From assembly GCF_029873215.1 (NCBI RefSeq), contig NZ_CP123620.1:4092001-4156000 (forward strand): 64,000 nt of DNA, in the 5' to 3' direction. The position numbers and the translations under genes are program-made. Numbering within the stretch: the first letter of the stretch is position 1; each line of letters begins with the position of its first letter. This stretch comes from Nocardioides sp. BP30 (GTDB lineage Bacteria; Actinomycetota; Actinomycetes; Propionibacteriales; Nocardioidaceae). This document shows positions 41,283 to 52,500 of the stretch, one piece after another. Below the pieces are notes generated by a model. It was not told the origin of the DNA, did no database searches, and worked only from the letters and a program-made list of their open reading frames with translations.

Positions 41283-43667
41283 ATGCGCGTAGCCACCGAG
41301 CACCGCACCCTCATCGCCGACCCCGGCGCCAGCGTCGACGTCGTCGTCGACGTGGTGAACACCGGCGACCTCATCGACGGGGTCACCGCGCGGCTGGTCG
41401 GGCTCGAGGCCGCCGTGGTGCGCGCCGAGCCCGAGGTGCTTCCGCTGTTCCCGGGCGCGAGCGGCCAGATCACCCTGACCATCCAGCTGCCTGCGAGCCA
41501 GCCGGCCGGCCTGCACCCGGTCACGGTCGAGGTCGTCTCGCACGTCTCCGGTACGACGCGCCGCCACCTCGACCTCGAGCTCTCCGTGGCCGCCCAACCC
41601 GGTCTGCGACTGTCCCGCCAGCCCACGCTCGTGCGCGCGCGACGCGGCGCCCGCTACGTCCTGGCCGTGGAGAACACCGGCAACGTGGCGCTCGACGTGC
41701 TGCTCGCCGCCAACTCGCCCGACCGCTGCGCCACCCGCTTCAACCCGACCAACCTGCGCACCGCCCCGGGGACCGTCACGCCGGTGATGCTCGCCGTCAA
41801 GGGACCGCGGATGATCACCGGGACCGAGGTCGATCGGGTCGTCACGGTCGATCTGGTCGGCCGCCGCGCCGACACCATCCCGGCGATGGAGGAGACGGAG
41901 ACAGAGCCGGAGCTGACCGACCAGACGACGGTCGTGCTCAAGCAGCGGCCGCTGATCAGCCGCGGCCTCCTGACGGCGCTGATCCTGCTGGCGATCATCG
42001 CGCTGTGGGCAGGGGTCTTCCTCCTCGGCCTCACCCAGGTCTTCTCCGGTGACCCGGTCACCAAGACCGCGCCCGCGTCGTACTTCCCGGTCTCGGCGGC
42101 CACCGGCAACGGCGGCGGCGCGAGTGCCGCGAAGGGCGGGGGTGCCGGCGCCGCCCCGGCCGGTGCCACACCGAAGACCGGCCTGGTCTCGCCGAGCGTC
42201 GGCGGCACCATCTCGGGCACGGTGACGGCGAAGAGCAACAGCGCCGCGGTCGGCCGGATCCTGGTGCAGGCCTACCGGATGGGCCGCAAGGGTCCGGTGC
42301 TGGTCAGCTCCGCGGCGACCCAGAGCGACGGCTCCTACACGCTGGCAGGGCTGTTCCCGACGACGTACTGGCTGAAGTTCAGCGCCGACGGCTTCACCAC
42401 GACCTGGGTGCCGTCGGACCCCGGCGGGTCCGGCACCAGCAATGCCGTCGCGAGCGGCACCGGCACGACCAGCACCGGCACGGCCGGCACCAAGGTCACC
42501 CTCACGGCCGGTTCGGCCGGCATCCAGGTGGTCGCCCAGGGCAAGGTCGACGGCACGAACGCGGTGGTCCGCGGAGCCCAGGCGCAGATCTCCGGAGACG
42601 TCGACCGCGGCGACGCGCTCGACGCCGTCACCACGACCGTGACCGCCCGGATGCTCGACGGTGGCAAGGCGACCGGCAAGCCGATCACCGACACCACCGA
42701 CGCCGCCGGCGGCTACACGCTCTCCGGCCTCAAGGCACCGGGGACCTACGAGCTCAGCTTCACCACGCCGGGCTACCAGGTCACCACCCAGACCGAGACC
42801 GTCACCGGTGGCGAGCAGCGGCTCGAGCCGACAGTGCTGCTGAGCGCGCACACCGGCCATCTGAGCGGCACCGTCACCACCGGTACGTCGAAGACCGGCC
42901 TCGGCGGTGTCACCGTCAGCACGACCGTCGACGGGCAGGACGTCTCGGTCATCACCCCGACCGTCGGCTCGGTGGGCACCTACACGTTCGACGACCTGCC
43001 CACCCCCGGGACCTACGTGCTCACCTTCACCGCTCCCGGCCACGGCACCGCCACCCGGATCGTCGACCTGGGCGCCGGCGAGAACGGCGTCGCCAACGTG
43101 GCGCTGACCGCCGGCACCGGCTCGGTGAGCGGCACGCTGCTGGGCCCGAACGGCAAGGGCATCGGCGGTGCGACGGTCACCGTCGGCGGCACCAGCACGA
43201 ACGACGGGGCCACGGCGACGCCCTCGACGACGACCCTGACCAGCGGATCGGTCGGCGCCTTCACGCTCAGCGGCCTGGTCGCGCCGGGCTCCTACACCCT
43301 GACCTTCACCATCGACGGCTACCGTCCCGAGACCGTCCCGATCACGTTGTCGGCGGACAAGGCGCCGGCCGCCGTGACCGCCCAGCTCAAGACCCAGCTG
43401 GTGAAGCTGTGGGGCACCGTCACCGCTCCCAACGGCAAGACGTACGCGGGCGCCACGGTGACCGTCACCGACGGCACCCACACCTTCCAGACCGCCTCCA
43501 GCGACCCCGACACCACCCTGTCCCAGGGCGGCTATCTGTTCCCCTCGCTCGAGCCCGGCACCTACAGCGTCACCGTCCGCGCGGCCGGCTACGGCCAGCA
43601 GACAGCGCTGGTCACCCTCACCAGCGGCACCGTACGGCGCGACCTCGTCCTCCAGGCGGGTGAGTGA
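41283..43667 (+). CDS. Bitopic Ig-like/carboxypeptidase-regulatory-like repeat protein 1
   Basis: The product is 794 aa. Two N-terminal Ig-like domains (residues 1-210; VDVVVDVVNTGDLIDGVTAR; RYVLAVENTGNVALDVLL) have no signal peptide. At about 220 comes QRPLISRG, then one TM helix (LLTALILLAIIALWAGVFLL). The remaining 540 residues are a Gly/Ala linker and about six beta-sandwich repeats of the CarboxypepD_reg/Cna-B type (SGTV...GSYTLAGL, GGYTLSGL, GTYTFDDL). The topology is N-in, repeats out. It is the first of three overlapping genes divergent from the CIS. Proteins of this type are often called hydrolytic, but no catalytic domain is visible. Confidence 0.82.
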   Translation: MRVATEHRTLIADPGASVDVVVDVVNTGDLIDGVTARLVGLEAAVVRAEPEVLPLFPGASGQITLTIQLPASQPAGLHPVTVEVVSHVSGTTRRHLDLELSVAAQPGLRLSRQPTLVRARRGARYVLAVENTGNVALDVLLAANSPDRCATRFNPTNLRTAPGTVTPVMLAVKGPRMITGTEVDRVVTVDLVGRRADTIPAMEETETEPELTDQTTVVLKQRPLISRGLLTALILLAIIALWAGVFLLGLTQVFSGDPVTKTAPASYFPVSAATGNGGGASAAKGGGAGAAPAGATPKTGLVSPSVGGTISGTVTAKSNSAAVGRILVQAYRMGRKGPVLVSSAATQSDGSYTLAGLFPTTYWLKFSADGFTTTWVPSDPGGSGTSNAVASGTGTTSTGTAGTKVTLTAGSAGIQVVAQGKVDGTNAVVRGAQAQISGDVDRGDALDAVTTTVTARMLDGGKATGKPITDTTDAAGGYTLSGLKAPGTYELSFTTPGYQVTTQTETVTGGEQRLEPTVLLSAHTGHLSGTVTTGTSKTGLGGVTVSTTVDGQDVSVITPTVGSVGTYTFDDLPTPGTYVLTFTAPGHGTATRIVDLGAGENGVANVALTAGTGSVSGTLLGPNGKGIGGATVTVGGTSTNDGATATPSTTTLTSGSVGAFTLSGLVAPGSYTLTFTIDGYRPETVPITLSADKAPAAVTAQLKTQLVKLWGTVTAPNGKTYAGATVTVTDGTHTFQTASSDPDTTLSQGGYLFPSLEPGTYSVTVRAAGYGQQTALVTLTSGTVRRDLVLQAGE

Positions 43668-46510
43668 GCGTGATCGTCGACGTCTCGCCGCGCCGGTTCA
43701 CCGTCATGCCCGGCGTGCCCCAGCAGATCCAGGTCACCGTCACCAACACCGGTGACGTGATCGGTGGCTATGCCCTGCGCATCCTGGGCGCCGACCCCGG
43801 CTGGGTGGAGACGACCGACCAGACGTTCTCGCTCTTCCCCGAGGAGTCCCGCACGCTGAGCGTCGCGGTGACGGTCCCGCAGGGCATCCCGGCCGGCGAG
43901 CGTCGGATCGCGGTGCAGCTGCGCGAGCTGACACCGCCGGAGCACAGCAGCATCGACGAGGTCGTCCTCGTCGTACCCGATGCACCGGCGCTGCAGGTCC
44001 GGGCCGACCCGATGGCGCAGCAGACCGGCCGCTCGGCCCGGTTCAGCCTGCTGGTCGACAACACCGGCAACACCCTGGTGCGCGGCCGGCTCGCCGGCAC
44101 CGATGCGGAGGGCAAGGTGAGGTTCGCCTTCTCCCCCGCCGACCTCACCCTCGCGCCCGGCGAGCACGCGGTGGTCGACCTGAAGGCCAGGGCCCGCCAG
44201 CCGTTCTTCGGCCAGCCGGCGGTGCGCTCGCTCTCGTTCTTCCTCGACCCGCCCGAGGGCAGCCGGGTGGTAGTGGTGCCGGCGCCGGTGGCGAAGCCGG
44301 GTACAGCGGGGACCCCGGCCGGCGGTGAGCCGGATCCCGGCAGGCGCAAGCGACGCCGCGGACGCGCCAAGCAGCTCTCGCTCACCCCCGAGCGCGACAC
44401 CCCGGCGCTGGCGAACGCCACCCTGATCCAGCGGCCGCTGGTCGGTCGCGGCTCGCTGTCGCTCCTCGGCCTCCTGGTGGCCGTGACCGTCTTCGCCGTC
44501 GTGATCACGCTCGCGCTGTCGAAGATCGTCGGGCAGTCGGCCGCCGACCGCGACCTCGCGCTGCAGATCGCCTCCGCGGGCGACGGCTCCAGCACCAGCG
44601 GAACCTCCAGCATGGCCGGAACGGTGCGGCTGCTCACCTCGGGGACGCCTGTCCCCGGGGTGGCCGTCACGGTGTACGGCGCGGCCGATACCAACACCCC
44701 GCTGGCCACGACGGCGACCGGTGACAACGGCACCTACACCGTGGGCGACCTTCCGGCGGGCGACTACAAGCTGACCTTCCGCGGCGCCGGCTTCGTGCAA
44801 CTGTGGTACCCGCAGGCGCTCGAGGCCTCCAACGCCACCACCGTCACGCTCACCGCCAACCAACAGCACGGCGGCCTCGATGTCTCGCTGGGCGGTGTGC
44901 CGGCGACCGTCTCCGGGACTGTCAAGGGCGACGACGTCTCCAACGCCACGCTCACCCTGCGGACCCCGGGCGGAAGCACCGGCACAGCGGCGACCGGCAC
45001 CGGCTCCACGGGGACGACCGGGACCAGCGCGGCCGGCTCCACGGGGACGACCGGGACCAGCGCGGCCAGGCGTGCCACGCACCCGACGTACGCCGCCGCA
45101 CGCACCGGCGTGACCGCCGCCGACGCCACCCTCGCCCCGCCGCCCGGCACGGGTACCGGCACGGGTAGCAATACGGCCAGCACCGGCGGCAGCACGGATC
45201 CCTATGCCGGCGCGATCGTGACCACCGTGCCGATCGGCGCCGACGGCACCTTCACGCTGGCGAACGTGCCCTCGCCGAGCGTCTACGAGGTCGAGGTCAG
45301 CAAGCCCGGCTACGCCACCTCCACCCAGCTCATCGACGTGTCGGCGGGCGAGACCCGCACCGACCTCGACATCACCCTGCGCAAGGGCGACGGGCTCATC
45401 TCGGGGACCGTCAACTCGACCGCCGGCCCGCTGGGCGACGTCACCCTGACCGCCACCTCCGGGCAGACCACCGTCACCACCATCTCGCTGGACAAGGCCG
45501 ACGGCACCAACGCCAAGGGCAGCTTCGTGCTGCGCAGCCTGCCCACGCCGGCACAGTTCACGATCGTCGCGACCGCCGACGGCTACGCCTCGCAGACCAT
45601 GAGCGTCAGCCTGGCGGCGGGCCAGTCCCTGACCGGCGTCTCGCTGACGCTGGGCAGATCCTCGGGTTCGCTGTCGGGGACCGTCACCCTCAGCCCGAGC
45701 GGTGACCCGGCGGCCGGCGTCGGTGTGCTGGTCACCGACGGCAGCCAGACCATCCAGACCGCCACCCAGTCCTCGGGCAAGGCGGTCGGCACCTGGCGCG
45801 TCGACGGCCTGGCGCTGCCCGGCACCTACACGCTCACCTTCGCGCGCAGTGACCTGGCCAGCCACACGCTGTCGGTCTCGCTGGACGCCGACGGCAACAT
45901 CACCCCGGCGTCGATCGGGCCAGGCATCACCACCAGCGGTATCAGCGTCGCGCTGCACCCCTCGACGGCAGTGCTCTACGGCGTGGTCAAGCAGAAGGGC
46001 AGCACCGGAGCCTCCGCGATCGGCGAGGCCACTGTCCAGCTCTCCTCCGGCACCTCGAGCTACACGGTGACCACGGCCTCGGTGCCGGCGAGCTCGGCCG
46101 GCGCCTACCGCATCGAGGACATCCCACCGGGCACCTACACCGTCAGCGTCAGCCTCGGCGGCGTCACGCCGACCTCCTCGATCGTCAAGCTCGCCGCGGG
46201 CGACGTGACGGCGTACAACCCCAAGCTCGAGCCCGCCGCCTCCATCACCGGCACCGTGGTCAACGCCTCCGGCGCCACCCTCGGCCCCGGGTACGTCGTC
46301 GAGCTCTACCAGGCCGACGCCTACCCGAACACTGTCTACCGCAGCACCACGACGCGCAGCGACGGCACGTTCAGCTTCACCAACGTGGACGCGCCGCAGA
46401 CCTACGTGATCCAGGTCCGTCCCACGTCGGGCAGCGCGCCCACCGGAACCACCACGCTTCAGCTGGCCGCCAGCCAAGCGCTCAATGTGAAGGTCAAGAC
46501 CGTTGGCTGA
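43664..46510 (+). CDS. Bitopic Ig-like/carboxypeptidase-regulatory-like repeat protein 2
   Basis: The product is 948 aa, with the same plan as its neighbour: Ig-like domains (VTNTGDVIGGYALRILGADP; VDNTGNTLVRGRLAGTDAEG), a Pro/Gly and RKRRRGRAK basic stretch, QRPLVGRG at about 255, a TM helix (LLGLLVAVTVFAVVITLAL), then about seven exported beta-sandwich repeats with low-complexity Thr/Gly/Ser insertions. GTG at 43664 overlaps the previous stop by 4 bp (GTGA). A perfect 33-nt duplication lies at 45001-45066. It is probably co-translated with genes 1 and 3; the three may form one envelope complex. Confidence 0.82.
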   Translation: MSVIVDVSPRRFTVMPGVPQQIQVTVTNTGDVIGGYALRILGADPGWVETTDQTFSLFPEESRTLSVAVTVPQGIPAGERRIAVQLRELTPPEHSSIDEVVLVVPDAPALQVRADPMAQQTGRSARFSLLVDNTGNTLVRGRLAGTDAEGKVRFAFSPADLTLAPGEHAVVDLKARARQPFFGQPAVRSLSFFLDPPEGSRVVVVPAPVAKPGTAGTPAGGEPDPGRRKRRRGRAKQLSLTPERDTPALANATLIQRPLVGRGSLSLLGLLVAVTVFAVVITLALSKIVGQSAADRDLALQIASAGDGSSTSGTSSMAGTVRLLTSGTPVPGVAVTVYGAADTNTPLATTATGDNGTYTVGDLPAGDYKLTFRGAGFVQLWYPQALEASNATTVTLTANQQHGGLDVSLGGVPATVSGTVKGDDVSNATLTLRTPGGSTGTAATGTGSTGTTGTSAAGSTGTTGTSAARRATHPTYAAARTGVTAADATLAPPPGTGTGTGSNTASTGGSTDPYAGAIVTTVPIGADGTFTLANVPSPSVYEVEVSKPGYATSTQLIDVSAGETRTDLDITLRKGDGLISGTVNSTAGPLGDVTLTATSGQTTVTTISLDKADGTNAKGSFVLRSLPTPAQFTIVATADGYASQTMSVSLAAGQSLTGVSLTLGRSSGSLSGTVTLSPSGDPAAGVGVLVTDGSQTIQTATQSSGKAVGTWRVDGLALPGTYTLTFARSDLASHTLSVSLDADGNITPASIGPGITTSGISVALHPSTAVLYGVVKQKGSTGASAIGEATVQLSSGTSSYTVTTASVPASSAGAYRIEDIPPGTYTVSVSLGGVTPTSSIVKLAAGDVTAYNPKLEPAASITGTVVNASGATLGPGYVVELYQADAYPNTVYRSTTTRSDGTFSFTNVDAPQTYVIQVRPTSGSAPTGTTTLQLAASQALNVKVKTVG
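45001..45066 (+). repeat. Perfect 33-nt tandem duplication
   Basis: Two identical 33-nt units encode GSTGTTGTSAA twice inside giant gene 2. Perfect identity indicates a recent event. Confidence 0.9.
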
Positions 46511-49500
46511 GTCGCAGCGTCCCACCGAGTCGGCCCCCGGCGTCGCCGTCGCACCTGTGGTGCGCACCGGTGCCGGGGTGCCGCTGGCGGTCGAGGTGAC
46601 GGTCGCCAACACCGCCGCCTCCGCACGCCAGCTGACGGTGATGGCGCTCGGCGTCGACTCCGCCTGGCTGCCCGCTCCGGTGACGACGCCGCTGCTCGCA
46701 CCGGGAGCGACGTACGTCGTCCAGCTGACCCTGATCCCCGCGGCCGGGACCCTGCCGGCGCAGTACCCCCTCGCGATCAGCGTGCAGGCACTCGGCCCCG
46801 GCGGGGCGGCGAGCTCCGCTCCGCTCGGGATCGCCGACACCGTCCTGGTGGTCAACCCGCGTGCCCAGCTCACCTTGGAGATGGACCCGCCGGCGCTGAC
46901 CGCGTGGCGCTCGCGGCGGTTCGCGGTGGTGCTGCGCAACAGCGGCGGCGCCCTCGCACGGGTGCGGCTGACACCGCAGACGACGGGCTCGGTCCGGCTG
47001 AGCCTGCAGCAGGAGGACGTCGAGGTCGCACCCGGCGCGGTGGTCCGCGTCCGCGGGCGGGCGACGGCACGGCACCCGCAGCTGATGGGCATGCGGATGC
47101 GCCACGTCCTGCGGATCGGCGCCACCGGCACGGAGGCGGCCCGGTACGCCGAGGGCGAGCTGACCCAGCGTCCGCTGGTGCCGCCGTTCTGGCTGAAGTT
47201 CATCGCCGTGGTCGGCATCCTGGCGATCTGGATCGCCGCCGGCATCACCTTCCTGCCCAAGCTCACCGACCACTTCGGCTCGAAGTCCGACGTGGTGAGC
47301 ACCCAGGCCGACCCCGCCTCCGGTGGCTCGGGCTCGGGCGGCTCGGGCTCGGGTGGCTCCGGCTCGGGCGGCTCCGGCGGCTCGGGTTCCGGCGGCTCGG
47401 GCGGCTCGGGCGGCTCGGGCTCGGGCGGCTCGGGCTCGGGCGGATCCGCCACCCAGGCCACCGGCGGCACGACTGCCTCCGCCGGCTCCGGCGTCCAGCT
47501 CAACGGCACCATCAAGGCCGAGAACCCCTCCGGCGTGCACGTCTCGCTGCGCCCGACCTCGCTCGTCGACGAGGACGCCGAGCTCGGCGGCACCAAGTCC
47601 GTCGGCGTACCGGTGTCCCTGACGGCGTCGGTCGGCAAGGTCTCCTCCGAGACGATCACGCTCAGCAAGGCCACCAAGATCCCGCAGCAGCGTGGGACGG
47701 TGACCGGCACCGACGGCGTCTGGTCCTTCCCCAAGGTCAGCTCGCCGGGCTACTACCTGCTCGTCTTCAGCAAGCCGGGCTACCAGAGCCGCAGCTACGT
47801 CGTGGACGCGTCCTCGGCCACCGCCCAGAAGCCCCTCGACGTCGAGCTCGAGCCCGGGGAGGGCAAGCTGTCGGGGGTCGTCACGGGCCCGGACGGCAAG
47901 GCGGTCGGCGGCGCTGCGATCAGCATCAGCGACGGCACCAGCACGATCACCGCGAGCAGCAACACCAAGGGCCACGTCGGCGCCTGGTCGGTCAACGGTC
48001 TCTCCACCCCCGGTAGCTACATCGTCTCGGCCTCGGCCGACGGCGACAGCACCGAGGCCCGCGACGTCACCCTGGCGGCCGGCGGCACCGCCACCGCGAA
48101 CCTGCGCCTGCGCAACGGCGTCGCCACCCTGAGTGGCAAGGTCTCCGCGACCGGCTCCGACGGTGTGATCAAGGGCGTGGGCGGCGCCACCGTCACCGTG
48201 ACGGACGGCGCCGGCACCGTGCGCACGGCCACCACCGTGACCCAGGACCAGCTCGCCGGGACCTACCACGTGCCGGCGCTCCCGGCACCGGGCGACTACA
48301 CCGTCACCCTGACCGGTCCGGACCTGCAGACCCAGACCAGCCGGCTGCATCTGAAGGGCGGTCAGGGCTCGGCCACGCTCGACGCCACGCTGCCCTCGGC
48401 GAGCGGCATCGTGCAGGGCATCGTCACCGACAGCGCCGGCGGCGCGCTGACCAGCGCCGGCCTGGTCCTCTCCAACGCCGACCACACCTACAAGACGACC
48501 AGCACCAGCGGCACGACGACCGACCAGGCCGGGTCGTTCCAGATCACCGGCGTCACGCCGGGCACCTACACCCTGACCACCCAGCTGTTCGCCTACCAGG
48601 GCAGCACGCTGACGGTGGGCGTCACCGCCGGCGGCGTCACCTCGGTCTCGCCGTCGCTGACCAAGCAGGCCGGCGGCGTCCTGCCGACGACCGGTGTCAT
48701 CCTCGGCTCGGCCGTCGACGCCGCGACCGGCAAGTCGATCGGCACGTGCCCCGCGGCGGCAGCGCCCGGCACCGCGACCACGAGCACCTCGACGACGACC
48801 TCGAGCAGCGGCGACACCAGCACCGTCACCACCTCGACCGACCCGGCCCTGTGCCTGACGGCCACCGTCACCGAGGATGCGGCGGCCGACCAGGGCAGCG
48901 GCACCTCCACCTACACCGTGCCGTTCGGCGCCGACGAGCAGTACCGGCTGCCCGGCAAGGCCGCCGACGGCACCACGCTGGGCCTGCGGCCGGGCCTCTA
49001 CACCGTCCGGATCAGTGCGCCGGGCTATGAGTTCACCTCCGTCACCGTCCAGGTGCCGATGGGCACGACGGTGACCGCGCCGGTCGCCCAGCTGCTGCGC
49101 GCCCCGACCGTGCAGGGCACCGTCGGCACCAGCGCGACGACGAACCCGAAGGGCGAGACGTGCGTCTTCGCCGTACCCGACGGGTCCTCCCTCACCCAGA
49201 CGTGTGCGGCAGCGATCGGCAACACCTGCAAGGCCACGCCCGTGGGCTACAGCGGCTCGGCGGCGCTCGGCACCGTCTGCGCGTACGTCGACGGCACCGG
49301 CTCCTACAGCCTGCAGCTGCCCAAGCACGGCGTCTACACCGTGTACGTCGTCCCGAAGGACCCGGAGTTCCTGACCACCTCGGCGACCTTCTCGATGGAC
49401 GCCGGGACGACGCAGGTCTACGACCCGCACCTCGACCGGCTCGGCCACCTCGACGTGACGGTGCTCAAGCCGGGCACGAACGGCGACCTGGTCGCGGCCA

Positions 49501-52500
49501 GCAGCGGTACCCAGATCACCATCACCCCGCTCAACGCCGACGGCAGCCCCGACAGCGCCGACGCGGTGACGGCGATCGTCGACGACACCGGTCAGGCCCA
49601 CCGGACCAAGCTCGCCGCCGGCTCCTACGAGGTCGAGGCGACCGACGCGGTCGATCATCAGTACACGAACTCGCTGCCGACCTCCGTCTCGCTCAACCAC
49701 GACACCTCGCTGACCCTGCCGCTGACCAACCCGGTCGGCTCGGTGGTCGGGAAGGTGAGCGCGGCGTACGACGGCTCCTCGCAGCCGGTCAAGAACGCGA
49801 AGGTCTCGATCAGCGCACCGGTCAGCTACAACGGCACCACGGCGGTGCGCGGTGTAGCCGAGCCGGTGACGGGCGGCGACGGCTGCTTCGGCATCCAGTC
49901 CGGGGCGACAGTGCCGACCTCGCCGTGCGGGGGGACGACCTGGGCCTCGGGAGCGCTCGTCGACAAGTCGTTCGTCTCCACCTCGGCCAACATCACCATC
50001 ACCGCGCCCGGCTACCAGAGCCAGACGCTGTCCAACCAGGCCCTGCTCACCGGAGGCTCCAGCAACACCTTCACGCTGGTACCGAACCCGGTCCGGTTCG
50101 CCGCCACCATGACGGTGCTGCCGACCTCGGCCAACCCGTGGAACTCGGTGTCCTTCCAGGTCAGTGCCACCGGTGCCAGCACGAGCGGCATCAGCGTCTC
50201 GGCCAGCGCCGGCGGCACCGCGGGCACCGGCGTGCTGGCCTGGACCGACACCACGCTGAACTCCGGCGGCGTCTCGACCCCCGGCCTCATCCGGCCCGGC
50301 ACCTACACGATCACCGCGACGGCTCCCGGGTACCAGACAGCCACCGGCACGCTGAAGTGCGTCGTCGACGACGGCACCGACTCCGCGACGAACTGCAGCT
50401 GGGCCACCCCGCTGCAGCTCAAGCAGAACGCCGCCCTGACCATCGGCGCGGTGCAGGCCGACGGCACAGCGATCGCGGGGGCGACGTACACGCTCAGGGA
50501 CAGCGTCGCCGGGACCTCCAGCACGGTGACTCCCGCCAGCACCACCGCGAGCTTCTCCGGGCTCTCCCCCGACCCCGACGGAGGCCGCTACACGGTGACC
50601 ATCAAGGCCGCCGGGTACCACTTCGGCACCGCCGGCACGGCCTCCGGCCTGCCCCTGACGTGCTCGAGCGACGCGGCAGTGCCCGCCACGCTGCTCCTGC
50701 CCGCCGGGGCGGCGTCGTCCTGCAAGGCGACGCTCACCGCGGCGCCGACCATCGCCGGCACCGCCATGGGCTTCACCACCGCCGACACCACCCCGACAGG
50801 TGACAAGATCTCGCTGACCGGTGCGACGGTGCATGCCGTGCACTGCACCGGCACCGGCAGCGACCAGAAGGTCGCCTGCCAGAGCACCGACGCGGACCTG
50901 ACCGGCACCGTGAGCTCCGCCGGGGCGTACACGATCACGGGCTCGGCCACCGCCGAGCTGGCCACCGGCCTGTACAAGGTCAGCGTCGCGGTGCCCGGCT
51001 GGACCGGCAACGGCGGCGTCGCCTACGTCACCGTCAGCGGCGACACCGAGACCGACGCCGATCTCACGCTCACCCAGATCCCCGTCACCGTCACCGTCAC
51101 CCTGCCCGACCAGGTGGGCGACAACATCGCCGACGCGACGCTGGTGCTGACCAACAGCGCAGGCGACGCGCTGCCGACCCCGACGGTCTCGGCGGGCGGC
51201 ACCTACACCTTCACGAACGTGCTGCCGGGGACCTACACCTACGACGTGACCGGCGAGTCCATCCTGCACGGGTTCGGCACGCTGCCGTCGGTGGTGCTCA
51301 ACACCAACGCGGCGTCCGCCAGCCAGGCCTTCAAGATCCCCGTCACCCTCGGCGCGAGCTCGCTGGGCGGCACCGTGGTGGACCGCAACGGCGCCAAGAT
51401 CGCCAACGCCGCCGTCGTGCTCTGCCCGAGCGATGCCACCGCTGTCTGCACGCCCGGCAACGGGACCGACAAGAAGCCGCTGAGCGCGACCGCGGACGGC
51501 AACGGCGCCTACGCCCTCCGGAACGTCCCCAACGGGACCTACACCGTCTGGGCGTCGGCGTACGGCTTCACCACCGCCAGCGCGTCCTCGACCTACTCGG
51601 TGGACTACCGCAACGTCGCCTACACGATCCCGATCACCCTGCCCGTGATCACCCAGGCGGTCTCGCTGACCCTGAAGCCGAGCGCCGGCGCGAGCGACAG
51701 CCTCACCGGGACCAGCGTCACCCTCACCGGCGCGGGCCGCAACGCCGGCCAGACCCTCACACCCACCTCCGCGACCGGAGGGACCGCCTCGTTCGACCAG
51801 GTGCCGTTCGGCTGCTGGACGGCGAGCTGGACGTTGCCGTCGTACCACTTCGGCACGATCGCCACCCCGACCACCACCGGCGGCGACAGCACGCTGGGGT
51901 GCACGACCGGCACCGTCTCGGTCTCGGGGGCGGCGACGAACACGCCCGCCTCCGCGACCTACAACCTGACCGAGACCGGCACGGCCGTGAGTGCGAGGCT
52001 GGGCAGCTACTGGACCGGCACCTCGCACCCGTCGACGGCCCTGGTCACCCTGACCCAGAGCGGTACGTCGAAGACGACCTTCGACCTCACCCTCGGCAGC
52101 GGCTCCACCACGGTGTGGGTGCCGAGCGGGTCCTGGTCGGTCAGCGCCGCGGGCGACGACGTCGACAGCGGCTGGTGGCCCGCGGTCTCGAAGGCCGTCA
52201 CCGGCAGCAGCCTCAGCCTCACGCTGACCCAGGCGCGCAAGCCGGTCGACCTCTCGGTCACCAATGGCACGACGCACACCACCATCACGATCACCGACGG
52301 CGCCGGCCTGACGCTGGACACCGATGTCTCGCTCGACAGCGACGGCACGGCCTCCTTCAGCCTGCCGCCGGGCACCTGGACGATCGCGGCATCGCGCAGC
52401 GGCTACGACGACGACAGCACGACCGTCACCTTCGACGACGACAGCGACCCGTCGACCACCGCCTCGGTCGACCTGACGCTGACCAAGACCGCTCCCCCGC

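Noticed and set aside
43589..47734. 1381-codon open frame on the minus strand, and 766 codons at 41181-43481
   Set aside because: Antisense shadows of the giant repeat genes. They cross several real gene boundaries and overlap start and stop codons of the plus-strand genes.
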